From Paenibacillus algorifonticola (lineage in GTDB: Bacteria; Bacillota; Bacilli; Paenibacillales; Paenibacillaceae), in contig NZ_LAQO01000015.1 of the NCBI RefSeq assembly GCF_000971975.1, forward strand, positions 124,001 to 188,000: a stretch of 64,000 nt of DNA. The letters are read 5' to 3'. Of this stretch, positions 51,164-60,476 are shown piece after piece (position 1 is the stretch's first letter; the number at the start of each line of letters is the position of its first letter). The notes under the pieces were generated by a model that did not search any database, had not been told where the DNA came from, and saw nothing but the letters and a program-made list of their open reading frames with translations. The position numbers and the translations under genes are program-made.

Positions 51164-53113
51164 TTAGCCGTTGATTAGCCCAGCTTTGACAAGCAGGCGT
51201 TTCACGATAGCAGCTGTCTCCGCCCGGGTGATATTGGAGTCCGGGTTCAGAGCGCCGTCAGCGCCTTGCACAATGCCGTTTTTCAAGGCAGCAGCCACTG
51301 CGGCTTTCGCCGAAGCTGATACGGATGCGCTGTCCCCGTAAGCAGCCAGCAGGCTGTCGATTTCAGCGGCATCGCTGACTTGTGCCAAAGTTGTAAGTGC
51401 AAGAGCGCGGTTCAAAATAATCATCGCTTCTTCACGGGTAATCAAACCGTTTGGACGGAATGTGCCATCCGCGTAACCGCTAATGAGCTTGTTCGATACA
51501 GCGAGCTTCACTTCATTTTCGTACCAGCTGCCTGCCAACACATCGGAGAAGGAAACCGAAGTGCTGCCGGAAGCCTTGTGAATACCAAGAGCGCGAAGCA
51601 GTGTCGCTGTAAATTCAGCGCGTGTAATGGAAGCGTTCGGTGCGAACTCAGTGCTCGATACGCCTTTCATGATCAGGCGGGAGCCCAGATCGTTGACGTC
51701 ATTTTTGCTCCAGTGATTTTCAACATCCTTGAACGAAGCAGGAGCATAAACGACCGCGTAGCTGCTGTTCGTCAAGCTGTTGATGTTAGCCCAGTACGTG
51801 GAGCCTGTCACGGAAATATATGTCGGTACATGGTGCAGCGTACCATCTGAGCCAAATACAACGCCTGTTGTAATCGCTTTGCCGTTAGAGCCAGCAGGCA
51901 GAGCGATCGTACGCTCTACATAATGATTAAATTGGCTAACAACTACGCTTTTTCCGTTGTAATGTGCGATAACTTCAAAGTCTACTGGAGCACCAACAAC
52001 GTTCAAGCCTTGCTTGGAAGCTTGGGCTTGGATGGCGCTTGCCGCTGCACTGTCCGCTGTTTTGACGGAAATCGTGATTTTAATATCCGACAGGGCAACC
52101 GAAGCTCCGACCTGTGCGGAAATGCTGTCAATGTTGATGTCGATGGCAGGCAGCGTGTAGGCAGCCGTTGGCGTTTGGATTTTAACGGATGCGCCGCGGC
52201 CTTCCAGTTCTTTCACGAGCTGACCATTCAGTTCGCCAGTCACAATAGCGGCAGTTGTATCTTGAACCGGAAGCACCAGTTCATTAATGCCGGAAGTGCT
52301 GATTTGCTTGATTACTTTATCGTTGTCCACTTCAAGCAGGATGGATTTACGTCCATTTTGCTCAGAGGTTTTGGAAGTCGCAAATTGCGGTTGTTCCTTG
52401 CCATCGATGTAGACGATGACAGGTGTCGATGTTGCGGTTGGTGTAGCACTTGGTGTTGCTACAGGAGTCGTTGTTGAACCGCCTCCTGATCCGCCTGGCG
52501 TTGGCGTTGGTGTCGGTGTTGGTGTTGGTGTTGCTACAGGCTCCTTCGAAATGACAATTTCTCCTCCATCAACGGTAGACGGGATCGTATACGATGAGCT
52601 TCGGTAGAACGCCCAATTCTCATCGTTCGAGGTATCTACAGTCAGGTGATAGGTTCCTGTCGTTTCGCTGCTGAGCGATTTAACCTCAATGGCGAACAGC
52701 TGGACAGGCTCAATAATACGCGAGCTTCCGCCCGTAGAGTCAATCCAGATGACGCGTGCCCATCCCGCCGTGTTGTCAAAATTAGACTGAAAATAGCCTG
52801 TAGCCGACGGAGCGCCGTCTTCCGGAGCAGCTTCTCCATGCGTAGGCGTAATGCTGACGATGCTCAGAATGGAAGGATCAAAGTCGATTTGCATATTGTA
52901 TGCGCCAACGCCGTCTCCCGGACTTGTCAGCATGACAGGCACAGTTGCCGATTGTCCGGCTGTAACATTGGTGTTCGTAATCGTAACCTGCGCAGGGGCG
53001 CTTGATTCAGCGTGTGCGGCAGCTGGCAGAAGAACGGCTGGCAAAACGAGCAGGCAGCTCAACATGAGCAGCAGAAGGCGTCTTGCAGGAGCTTGCTTCA
53101 ATAATGTTTGCAT
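51164..53113 (-). CDS. Cohesin-domain surface protein with three SLH domains
   Basis: A 649-aa cell-surface protein. The ATG at 53113 follows GGAGG at five to six bases; an ATG at 53125 overlaps that site. The signal peptide is at about 1-35 (ending AHA). A cohesin-like domain is at about 40-190 (VTAGQSATVPVMLTSPG; YNMQIDFDPSILSI; LFAIEVKSLSSETTGTYHLTV; DGGEIVI). A Pro/Thr linker (about 193-225) is encoded by tandem codons at about 52499-52540. A beta-rich spacer domain follows. Three SLH domains (about 460-645) anchor it to the secondary cell-wall polymer. The gene just upstream encodes a dockerin protein, a candidate binding partner. Confidence 0.85.
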   Translation of the reverse strand: MQTLLKQAPARRLLLLMLSCLLVLPAVLLPAAAHAESSAPAQVTITNTNVTAGQSATVPVMLTSPGDGVGAYNMQIDFDPSILSIVSITPTHGEAAPEDGAPSATGYFQSNFDNTAGWARVIWIDSTGGSSRIIEPVQLFAIEVKSLSSETTGTYHLTVDTSNDENWAFYRSSSYTIPSTVDGGEIVISKEPVATPTPTPTPTPTPGGSGGGSTTTPVATPSATPTATSTPVIVYIDGKEQPQFATSKTSEQNGRKSILLEVDNDKVIKQISTSGINELVLPVQDTTAAIVTGELNGQLVKELEGRGASVKIQTPTAAYTLPAIDINIDSISAQVGASVALSDIKITISVKTADSAAASAIQAQASKQGLNVVGAPVDFEVIAHYNGKSVVVSQFNHYVERTIALPAGSNGKAITTGVVFGSDGTLHHVPTYISVTGSTYWANINSLTNSSYAVVYAPASFKDVENHWSKNDVNDLGSRLIMKGVSSTEFAPNASITRAEFTATLLRALGIHKASGSTSVSFSDVLAGSWYENEVKLAVSNKLISGYADGTFRPNGLITREEAMIILNRALALTTLAQVSDAAEIDSLLAAYGDSASVSASAKAAVAAALKNGIVQGADGALNPDSNITRAETAAIVKRLLVKAGLING

Positions 53114-53185
53114 AATAACCTCCATGAATGTAAGGATAGATGTGCGAAGCTTGATCTTTTTTTAAGTCCGAAAGCCGTTACAGCG

Positions 53186-54517
53186 TTAATCCGGTACGCC
53201 AGTAGTGAATACCCATTCGGAAAATGCGATGCCTGCAAATTCATTTCCGCTTGCATCTTCAAAGGCACCCGCGCTAATGACGAGGCTAAATTGTGTCTCC
53301 CATGGCAATTTCCCTGTTAAATTTTTGATCGTAACGGTTTTTCCGTTAACCTCAATGTTAGATGTATCATTGGCTAAATAATTTAGCCCAGGGCTATTCG
53401 GTCCCACATAATAAAACTGAATAAGTTTTCCGGGAACGGCAGTGACCTCTCTATCAAAAGTGAAAACAATATCGTTATTTCTATTGACATTTACACTTTC
53501 ATTTTCAGGTGTACGGCTAACAATGATAGGATTAGCGCTCATTACGATAGAATCGGACTTTATGAGAACGGTCTGGCCTGTCAGCAGATCGCCCGATGCG
53601 GCAACCGGCGTCACTTCTGCGAAGACATAATGATTCACGTCGGCTAGCTGAAGGCTGTAGACATGTGCCATTTCGCCATTGATTTCCGTACGGTCGGAGC
53701 CATCAGCCAGCGTGCCGCGGAACCATTTAATGCGGGTATTGCCTTCAGGATGATTTTCAGCGTCAAAATAGCTGTATTGTGCTGTCGCCGTCTCGCCTGG
53801 CGCCCATGAGTCGGCACTTAAGGAAGTGTTGTATACGGCGGGAGCATCGTCAATGGAGCTTAAAGTGACGATGTATTTTTCAGTTGAGTTAAGGGCGGTT
53901 TTGCCGGTATAGAGATTCATCAAAGCAGTGGCATCAGCCGCAGTGACGGCACCGTCGCGATTAATATCGAACAAATTGGCCTCGCCAGGGGTTAATACGG
54001 TATTCCGGTCCACGGCTCTTGCGATCAGAAGCGCATCCGCAGATGTAACCATGCCGTCCCTGTTCGTATCCGCGAAGCGGTCAACCGTCACGCGAAAATG
54101 CTCGATCAGCTTTTCATTTCCGGTTGTAACACCTTCAATTTTAATTTCGGTTGTTCCAGCAGCTAAAATTTCGATGTCTATGTAAGGCAGCTGCACATTA
54201 ACCGATGCAACATTAGCATCGCTGGACGATGCGGACAGAATGACGACTGTTGCTTGAGTGAACAGCTTCGTCGTATCCAGCTTGATGGAGGAGTCGGAAG
54301 TGATAATCTCTGACCCCGAGCCAGGGCCGTAATTAGAAGAAGGCTTGACCCATTGCATATCGTTGTTCACGACAGGCAGGAAGTAGTTCGATGGCCCAGA
54401 TGCAGCCTCCGCCATAGTTGAAAATGACAAGGTTGTTCCTAGTACAGCAGTGCACAACAATAGCGAGGGACCTTTGCTGCGGGAAAAAACAGCCATTTTA
54501 CGCAAATAGTTATTCAT
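53186..54517 (-). CDS. Secreted dockerin-containing protein with Ig-like domains
   Basis: A 443-aa secreted protein with signal peptide at about 1-39 (MAEAAS). The N-terminal beta-rich region is at about 40-145. A type I dockerin at about 148-206 has two calcium loops, Asp150-x-Asn152-x-Asp154-Gly and Asp184-x-Asn186-x-Asp188-Gly, each followed by a helix (ADALLIARAVD; ADATALMNLYTG). A middle Ig-like domain and a C-terminal Big_5-type Ig domain (about 335-440; IVSRTPENESVNVNRNNDIVFTFD) follow. No catalytic domain is visible. It is 72 bases upstream of the cohesin-SLH gene on the same strand, so the two are probably co-transcribed and their products may bind each other. Confidence 0.82.
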   Translation of the reverse strand: MNNYLRKMAVFSRSKGPSLLLCTAVLGTTLSFSTMAEAASGPSNYFLPVVNNDMQWVKPSSNYGPGSGSEIITSDSSIKLDTTKLFTQATVVILSASSSDANVASVNVQLPYIDIEILAAGTTEIKIEGVTTGNEKLIEHFRVTVDRFADTNRDGMVTSADALLIARAVDRNTVLTPGEANLFDINRDGAVTAADATALMNLYTGKTALNSTEKYIVTLSSIDDAPAVYNTSLSADSWAPGETATAQYSYFDAENHPEGNTRIKWFRGTLADGSDRTEINGEMAHVYSLQLADVNHYVFAEVTPVAASGDLLTGQTVLIKSDSIVMSANPIIVSRTPENESVNVNRNNDIVFTFDREVTAVPGKLIQFYYVGPNSPGLNYLANDTSNIEVNGKTVTIKNLTGKLPWETQFSLVISAGAFEDASGNEFAGIAFSEWVFTTGVPD

Positions 54518-54670
54518 TTGTCTGAGTCTCCTTCGTTTCTGAATATGAGATACTTTTCTCTATTCTACTGAACATGGCTGAACCGATTCTGAACGGAGAT
54601 GTCAAATGGTGGAGAAAGTCATCGATAAACGTCAAATATAGTTGAAAATGAAAGCTTATATACAAATAAA

Positions 54671-54700
54671 CCGTCAATTTCTGCGAACAGAATTTGACGG
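54671..54700 (-). terminator. Terminator of the exonuclease III gene
   Basis: CCGTCAATTTCTG and CAGAATTTGACGG arms lie 24 bases past the stop at 54724, followed on the minus strand by TTTATTTG. Confidence 0.75.
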
Positions 54701-54723
54701 CTCAAATCGTTATTTCTTCATTA

Positions 54724-55479
54724 TCAAAGGTTGATATCGAGCAGCACCGGACAATGATCGCTTCCTAGTATGGCGGAATCAATGGCTGCATCCTTCAACA
54801 CTGGGGCGAGTCGCTCTGAAATCAGAAAATAGTCAATGCGCCAGCCGACGTTCCGCTCGCGTACTTTAGGCATGTAGGACCACCACGTATACGCATCCGT
54901 GCGATCGGGGTAGAGATGGCGAAAGCTGTCAATAAAACCAGCAGCCAGCAGCTCGGTCATTTTGCCGCGTTCTTCTGGGGTGAAACCGGAATTGCCATGG
55001 TTGGCTTTGGCATTTTTGAGGTCGATTTCCTGATGGGCGACGTTGAGATCGCCGCAGACGATGACGGGCTTCACCGCATCAAGCTGCTGCAAATAAGTGC
55101 GGAAACGATTCTCCCACTCCAGTCGATAATCCAGCCGCAGCAAATCGCGTTTGGCATTGGGCGTATACACATTAACCAAATAAAAGCCTTCAAATTCCAG
55201 CGTCAAAATGCGTCCTTCCGGCTCTTCATTTTCTTCGATGCCATACCGAACGGAAAGCGGCGGGATTTTCGTGAACACAGCAGTACCGGAATAACCTTTC
55301 TTTACGGCGTAGTTCCAGTAATCCGAATACGTCTCGCCAAGCTCCAACGTAATTTGCCCCTCCTGCAGCTTCGTCTCCTGAAGGCAGAAAATATCCGCAT
55401 CCATCTCTGTAAAATAGTCCATAAATCCTTTGGTTACACAGGCTCTCAGCCCATTAACATTCCATGAAACCAGCTTCAA
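54724..55479 (-). CDS. exoA: Exodeoxyribonuclease III / AP endonuclease (ExoA)
   Basis: A 251-aa DNA-repair enzyme. The TTG at 55479 gives MKLVSWNVNGLRAC, the canonical N-terminus, with GAGGAG ten bases upstream; an ATG at 55497 adds six unrelated residues. Catalytic and metal residues are visible: Asn in WNVNGLR, Glu in CLQETK, Tyr in NVYTPN, Asp and Asn in GDLNVAH, and Asp-His in GSDHCPV. Length matches B. subtilis ExoA. It cleaves at abasic sites and removes damaged 3' ends. Confidence 0.93.
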   Translation of the reverse strand: MKLVSWNVNGLRACVTKGFMDYFTEMDADIFCLQETKLQEGQITLELGETYSDYWNYAVKKGYSGTAVFTKIPPLSVRYGIEENEEPEGRILTLEFEGFYLVNVYTPNAKRDLLRLDYRLEWENRFRTYLQQLDAVKPVIVCGDLNVAHQEIDLKNAKANHGNSGFTPEERGKMTELLAAGFIDSFRHLYPDRTDAYTWWSYMPKVRERNVGWRIDYFLISERLAPVLKDAAIDSAILGSDHCPVLLDINL

Positions 55480-55537
55480 TGCGGTCCATCTCCTCATGTT
55501 GTCATTTATAATAAAAACGTTATTAATAGTGTTTCTG

Positions 55538-55915
55538 CTAAGCGGGCAGCAGGATGAAGGCTTTACCGTCAGCGTTCATAATCTGGGTTCCATTGCTAAG
55601 CGTAGTATAGGGAAGCTCCCAATGCGAATGCCCGCAAAATACGAGCGTCTCGGGCAGTTGTTCGAGCGCAGCGCGATGCCCGATAATGCCGCCAAGACCA
55701 GCAAGGCGAAGCCCACAAATCTCGGCCAGAACTAGTGGTTCTATCAAATGCATACAATCGCTTCTAGCCAGCAGCTCCATATCCGTAGACTCTATTATAT
55801 CATGGTTGCCCGCTACGCCTGCGACCCAGCCGAATGCTTCACGGAAAGCGAGCCAGACAGGTAGGGGGCTTGTGCGATACCACCGCCGGCCGACGCTGTT
55901 TGATAGGGGAAGCTT
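55538..55915 (-). pseudogene. Metallophosphoesterase remnant
   Basis: The open frame from 55915 to 55538 lacks a start but encodes the C-terminal two metallophosphoesterase motifs: GNHD (about 55799-55810) and GHSHW near the C-terminus (VFCGHSHWELP). The first motif (DxH) is absent; upstream the frame meets a stop at 55916-55918, while coding-like sequence continues in other frames (MKIERILPEPL near 55950). A short 80-aa frame with a standard start exists at 55780, but it would begin after GNHD. I read this as a decayed gene with frameshifts. Confidence 0.6.
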
Positions 55916-56133
55916 TCAAGAGGTTCGGGAAGTATTCGCTCGATTTTCATAGCAGCCAAGGTAGCCTCCTTGTTGATGATTTTGGCGAATGCCGTTCATG
56001 TTATTCACACGTTCTCACTGGAAATTATGGTCACTATACCATGATTGCCGGAGGCGGGCAACCGAGGCGATTTGATCATATTTGCTAGAGTGCGTTATGA
56101 TAGAATCGGTAAATAAATGAAAAAGGAGACGAA

Positions 56134-56946
56134 ATGGATAATCTAATCTTATGGTTGAAGTATTTGATTCTCGGTATCATTCAAGGCTTTACGGAGCCGA
56201 TTCCCGTATCATCAAGCGGACATTTAATAATTGCCCAGCAGCTTCTGGGAGTAGATCAGCGAGGGCTGGCATTCGAGATTTTAACGAACACGGCATCGCT
56301 TATTGCGATTGGCTACATTTTTCGCCAGGATATTAATCGGCTGATTGTAAACACCATCAAATACATGAGAACACGGGACAAAGCTTACAAAAGCGACTTC
56401 CTGTTCGCCATGTATGTCGTCATTGGAACGGTGCCAGCCGTTATCATCGGGCTGCTGTTCAAGGATCAGATTGAAGCGTATTTCTCCTCTGTTCGTACAG
56501 TTGCAATATCGCTGCTCATAACGGGTGTGGCGCTCTGGCTCATCCGCAATTTGCAGGGGCGCAAGCGGGATGGCGACCTAACGGTCAAGGACGCCTTAAT
56601 TGTAGGCTTGGCGCAGGCAGTAGCGCTCATTCCCGGCATTAGCCGCTCCGGCTCGACGGTTATTACTTCGATCGCAGTCGGGATGAAGCAGGAGACGGCG
56701 CTGCGGTTTTCTTTTATGCTGTACATACCGATCAGCCTGGGCGGCTTGGTGCTGGGCATCTCGGATATTGCGAATGATCCGAATCGCTCCTCGCTGGCGA
56801 TCCCATATATAATTGCCTTTCTGGCAACGTTAATCGTAACGTATTTCTCGATGCGCTGGTTCATGAACATTATGGCGCGCGGCAATTTAAAATATTTTTC
56901 GTATTATTGCTTCATAGCTGGCATCTTGCTGCTGATTTTCCTCTAG
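56134..56946 (+). CDS. uppP: Undecaprenyl-diphosphatase (UppP/BacA)
   Basis: A 270-aa membrane enzyme that removes one phosphate from undecaprenyl diphosphate, recycling the peptidoglycan carrier; it also confers bacitracin tolerance. The two family motifs are present: [14 protein letters not shown] at 17-30 with the catalytic Glu21, and PGISRSGST at about 172-180 with the conserved Arg and Ser. There are about eight membrane segments. AAAGGAGACG precedes the ATG. Pro follows the catalytic Glu, a variant of the usual TEF/TEW. Confidence 0.93.
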   Translation: MDNLILWLKYLILGIIQGFTEPIPVSSSGHLIIAQQLLGVDQRGLAFEILTNTASLIAIGYIFRQDINRLIVNTIKYMRTRDKAYKSDFLFAMYVVIGTVPAVIIGLLFKDQIEAYFSSVRTVAISLLITGVALWLIRNLQGRKRDGDLTVKDALIVGLAQAVALIPGISRSGSTVITSIAVGMKQETALRFSFMLYIPISLGGLVLGISDIANDPNRSSLAIPYIIAFLATLIVTYFSMRWFMNIMARGNLKYFSYYCFIAGILLLIFL

Positions 56947-57008
56947 GCTATATCTGGAGGGAGAGAGGAGTAGACAAGGTGCAGATGGCACAAATAGGCT
57001 TCTAGCAG

Positions 57009-57041
57009 GCTGGTATCCGAAGATGGATGCCGGTTTTTTTT
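57009..57041 (+). terminator. Terminator of uppP
   Basis: CTGGTATCC and GGATGCCGG arms are followed by TTTTTTTT, 63 bases after the stop. Confidence 0.85.
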
Positions 57042-57548
57042 GCGCTGCGTGGGCTGGCTTGCTGTATTTATACATGTCTGCGAATAAAGATCAGTATACC
57101 GTGAATGATTAAATACGATTGTTTCAGCTAAATTTACAATTTTTTACTGACGTCGCAAATTGGAAATTCGTTATTTTTTATGAAAACCTCACAATATCTA
57201 AATTCAGGAAGAATTATAATTAAAAAATATATTAAATTAAATTTATAATTAATTTATATCCATGAATATATATTTACAATTTTAAATAAATATATTCAAC
57301 TCTTATTTGTTAATACTTGACTAACATTACCTCTATTATAGAACTAGATGTTAAAAAAAGAGAGAAAGATAAATAAAAAGTATTGTAACTCTATTCTTAA
57401 TGATATAAAATGTGACATAGATTGAGTCTCATGATGTCACATTCGAACGGCTAGATTCGCATGAAAACGCTAGGCACAGCTCGTTATTATTTTCAGAATT
57501 ATCAATTTAATTAACGCTCGAAATTATAATTCGTTAGGGTGATTAAAT
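57042..57548. other. A/T-rich region upstream of the opp operon
   Basis: This 507-bp stretch is much richer in A and T than the rest of the window and has no credible open frame. It contains the dyad TGTGACAT (57411-57418) and ATGTCACA (57434-57441), and TATAAT at 57525-57530, only 18 bases before the first opp start, inside the near-palindrome CGAAATTATAATTCG. I see no riboswitch or RNA gene. Confidence 0.5.
57411..57441. promoter_or_regulatory. Dyad upstream of the opp operon
   Basis: TGTGACAT and ATGTCACA are perfect 8-bp inverted arms separated by 15 bases, about 110 bases before the start of the operon. The shape suggests a dimeric regulator site; the regulator is unknown. Confidence 0.4.
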
Positions 57549-58565
57549 GTGAGTGAGGAATTGCTGAGAATGGAGCATTTAACGACGTCCTTTCGTATTG
57601 CTGACCGCTATTATGCAGCAGTGGATGACGTTACGCTGACGGTCAGAAAAAATGAAATTTTAGCGATAGTTGGCGAATCGGGCTCGGGAAAAAGCGCATT
57701 GGCCTTTTCGATTATGGGGCTCCATACGCGGGCGAAAATCGAGGGGCATATTTATTATAAGGGGCAGGATTTGGCTCATCTGCCTCCAAGCAAATTAAAC
57801 AAGCTGCGGGGCAAGGAGATGGGCATGATTTTTCAGGACCCGCTGTCGGCGCTTAATCCGCTTATGATTATTGGCAGCCAGATTGAGGAGGCGCTGCTGC
57901 TGCATAATGACATGCTGACGGCGGAGCGGCGCAAGGCGAAGGTACTGGAATTGCTCGATAAGGTAGGCATCCCGCGCCCAGAGCATACGTATCAGCAATA
58001 TCCGCATGAGCTGTCCGGCGGGATGAGGCAGCGCGTCGTCATTGCCATTGCGATTGCCAATGAGCCAGAGCTGCTTATTGCCGATGAACCGACAACGGCG
58101 CTTGATGTGACGATTCAGCTGCAAATTTTGGAGCTGATCCGCAAGCTGAAGAGTGATATCGGTGCAGGCATTATCCTCATCACCCATGACCTTGGCGTTG
58201 TGGCGGAAATGGCCGATCGTGTGGCGGTAATGTATGCGGGACAGATCGTGGAAATCGCCGATATTTATACACTCATTTCGAATGCGCAGCATCCTTATAC
58301 GAAGTCGCTTCTCAGCTCGATTCCGGCGGCCAGCGCTGAAAAGTCCAGGCTGCATGTCATTCAGGGCATCGTGCCGTCCTTGCAAAAGCTGCCCCGCGAG
58401 GGCTGCCGCTTCCGCTCCCGCATTCCGTGGATTCAGGAAGCAGCGCATGAGCCGGTGCCAGCTATGCATGAAGTAAGTCCCGGTCATTTCGTCCGCTGCA
58501 CCTGTTATCGGACTTTTTATTTTCCTAAAGTGGACGGGAAGGGGGCTGACTATGGCGCTTCTTGA
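57549..58565 (+). CDS. Oligopeptide ABC transporter ATPase (OppD/DppD type)
   Basis: A 338-aa ATPase starting at GTG 57549 ([11 protein letters not shown]) with AGGGTGA upstream. Walker A is GESGSGKS, the signature is LSGGMRQRV, Walker B is [13 protein letters not shown], and the H-loop is ITHDLG. The C-terminal oligopeptide domain ([22 protein letters not shown]) is present, but the usual Cys of RCPW is Ile here, so the iron-sulfur-type Cys motif is degenerate. It overlaps the next gene by 14 bases and heads a complete five-gene importer. Confidence 0.93.
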   Translation: MSEELLRMEHLTTSFRIADRYYAAVDDVTLTVRKNEILAIVGESGSGKSALAFSIMGLHTRAKIEGHIYYKGQDLAHLPPSKLNKLRGKEMGMIFQDPLSALNPLMIIGSQIEEALLLHNDMLTAERRKAKVLELLDKVGIPRPEHTYQQYPHELSGGMRQRVVIAIAIANEPELLIADEPTTALDVTIQLQILELIRKLKSDIGAGIILITHDLGVVAEMADRVAVMYAGQIVEIADIYTLISNAQHPYTKSLLSSIPAASAEKSRLHVIQGIVPSLQKLPREGCRFRSRIPWIQEAAHEPVPAMHEVSPGHFVRCTCYRTFYFPKVDGKGADYGAS

Positions 58566-59490
58566 TATTAAGGATTTAAAGGTGCATTTCCCGATTCGCG
58601 GCGGCTTATTCGGAAGAGCGGTTGGCGAGGTTAAAGCGGTTGACGGCGTAAGCTTGTCCATTGAGCAGGGCAGCACCTACGGGCTTGTTGGAGAGTCCGG
58701 CTCGGGCAAGACGACGACGGGGCGGGCGATCATCGGCCTCAATGCGATTACGTCCGGCCGCGTTATGTTTGAAGGAAAGGACTTGAACGAAGGAGGCAAG
58801 CGCAGCTTGCTGAATGCCCGCCGCGATGTCCAAATGATTTTTCAAGATCCGTATTCCTCACTTAATCCGAAGAAGCGCGTCATCGACATTGTGGCGGAGC
58901 CGCTGCGCAACTTCGAGCGGCTGTCTGCGCAGGAGGAGAAGCGGCGCGTGCGCGAGCTGCTGGAGCAGGTGGGCTTAAGCGCGGAGACGATTTATAAATA
59001 TCCGCATGAGTTTTCCGGCGGGCAGCGGCAGCGGATCGGCATCGCGAGGGCGATTGCCTTAAAGCCGAAGCTGATTATTGCCGACGAGCCTGTATCGGCG
59101 CTGGACGTATCCGTGCAGGCGCAGGTGCTCAATTTTATGCAGGACATCCAGAAGGAATTAAACCTCACGTACTTGTTTATCAGCCATGACCTTGGCATTA
59201 TCCGGCATATGTGCGATCACATCGGCATTATGTACAAGGGAAGACATGTTGAGCAAGGCACAACCTCAGATATTTTTCATAACCCTCAGCATATTTACAC
59301 CAAGAGGCTCCTTGCAGCCATTCCTGATATCGACCCTACCGAGCGAGAAAAACAGCGACAGTTTAGAGCAGCGGTAAAAGCTGAATATGATCAAGCCTAC
59401 AGAGACTATTTTGACGAAGAGGGCCTGGCCTATTCTCTAAGGCCTATCTCAAGCACGCATCTAGTAGCTCTGCCTGGGAAAGGTGGATAG
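58552..59490 (+). CDS. Oligopeptide ABC transporter ATPase (OppF/DppF type)
   Basis: A 312-aa second ATPase with Walker A GESGSGKTTTGRAI, signature FSGGQRQRIGIARA, Walker B LIIADEPVSALDV and H-loop ISHDLG. Its start overlaps the preceding gene by 14 bases, and AAGGGGGCTG is the ribosome site. OppD and OppF form a heterodimer that powers peptide import. Confidence 0.94.
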   Translation: MALLDIKDLKVHFPIRGGLFGRAVGEVKAVDGVSLSIEQGSTYGLVGESGSGKTTTGRAIIGLNAITSGRVMFEGKDLNEGGKRSLLNARRDVQMIFQDPYSSLNPKKRVIDIVAEPLRNFERLSAQEEKRRVRELLEQVGLSAETIYKYPHEFSGGQRQRIGIARAIALKPKLIIADEPVSALDVSVQAQVLNFMQDIQKELNLTYLFISHDLGIIRHMCDHIGIMYKGRHVEQGTTSDIFHNPQHIYTKRLLAAIPDIDPTEREKQRQFRAAVKAEYDQAYRDYFDEEGLAYSLRPISSTHLVALPGKGG

Positions 59491-59492
59491 CG

Positions 59493-60455
59493 ATGTGGAA
59501 AACGATTGTTCGCCGTATATTCATTATGATTCCGCAATTATTTTTACTTAGCATTCTCGTCTTTTTGCTCGCTAAAGCGATGCCCGGCGATGCGCTCACA
59601 GGTCTTGTTGATCCGAGTCTTGATCCAGCGGCGCTTGAAGCGCAGCGAGAGCGGCTTGGTCTGAACGATCCGTGGCATGTGCAGTACTGGAACTGGATGA
59701 TCCATGCGCTGCAGGGCGACTTTGGACAATCGTTCCGCTTCAAAATGCCCGTGTCCGAGCTCATTGGCCAGCGCATTTTTAATACGATCTGGCTGTCTGT
59801 CGCGACGCTGATTTTGACTTATTTAATCGCGATTCCGCTCGGTATTACGAGCGGCCGCTACAACGATACTTGGGCGGACCGCCTGATTACGGGCTATACC
59901 TATTTGGGCTTTGCTGCGCCGCTGTTTATTTTTGGCTTGGTCATGCTGTGGCTGTTCGGCTTCCACTTTGATTGGTTCCCGACAGGCGGCAGCGTGAAGC
60001 CGGGGGTAGAGCCTGGCACGGCTGCGTATGTCTTCAGCAAAATCTATCATTTGCTGCTCCCGGCGCTATCGATGGCGCTAATCACGACAGTGACGACGGT
60101 GCAGCTGCTGCGCAGCGAAATTATTGATACGAAGCAGCGCGATTTTATTTTGACCGCAAGGGCTAAGGGGGCTTCGGAGTCCCGCGTCTACAACCGCCAT
60201 ATATTGCGCAACTCGCTGCTGCCGATTGCTGCTTTTTTCGGCTATGAGATTACGGGCTTGATCGGCGGCACCGTATTTATTGAGAGCATTTTCAGCTATC
60301 CTGGCATGGGCCAGCTGTTCCTCAGCTCCATCTCCTTGCGGGATTTCAGCGTCGTGACGGCGCTGGTGCTGCTGTATGGGCTCGCATCGATTTTGGGAGC
60401 TTTAATTTCTGATTTGATTTTGAGCATCGTCGATCCCCGGATTCGAATCAAATAA
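59493..60455 (+). CDS. Oligopeptide ABC transporter permease (OppB/DppB type)
   Basis: A 320-aa membrane subunit with six helices. AAAGGTGG lies upstream and the gap from the ATPase gene is two bases. The EAA motif is DFILTARAKGASESRVYNRHILRNS, and the C-terminus ends LSIVDPRIRIK, typical of DppB. It forms the pore with the OppC-type protein. Confidence 0.94.
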   Translation: MWKTIVRRIFIMIPQLFLLSILVFLLAKAMPGDALTGLVDPSLDPAALEAQRERLGLNDPWHVQYWNWMIHALQGDFGQSFRFKMPVSELIGQRIFNTIWLSVATLILTYLIAIPLGITSGRYNDTWADRLITGYTYLGFAAPLFIFGLVMLWLFGFHFDWFPTGGSVKPGVEPGTAAYVFSKIYHLLLPALSMALITTVTTVQLLRSEIIDTKQRDFILTARAKGASESRVYNRHILRNSLLPIAAFFGYEITGLIGGTVFIESIFSYPGMGQLFLSSISLRDFSVVTALVLLYGLASILGALISDLILSIVDPRIRIK

Positions 60456-60476
60456 GCACGCAGGGAGGCTTTAAAT

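Noticed and set aside
55834-56088. 84-aa plus-strand open frame
   Set aside because: It lies opposite the decayed metallophosphoesterase gene and has no recognisable features.
57795-58676. 293-aa minus-strand open frame over the OppD and OppF genes
   Set aside because: It lies opposite two clear ATPase genes with intact Walker motifs; the length is explained by codon bias.
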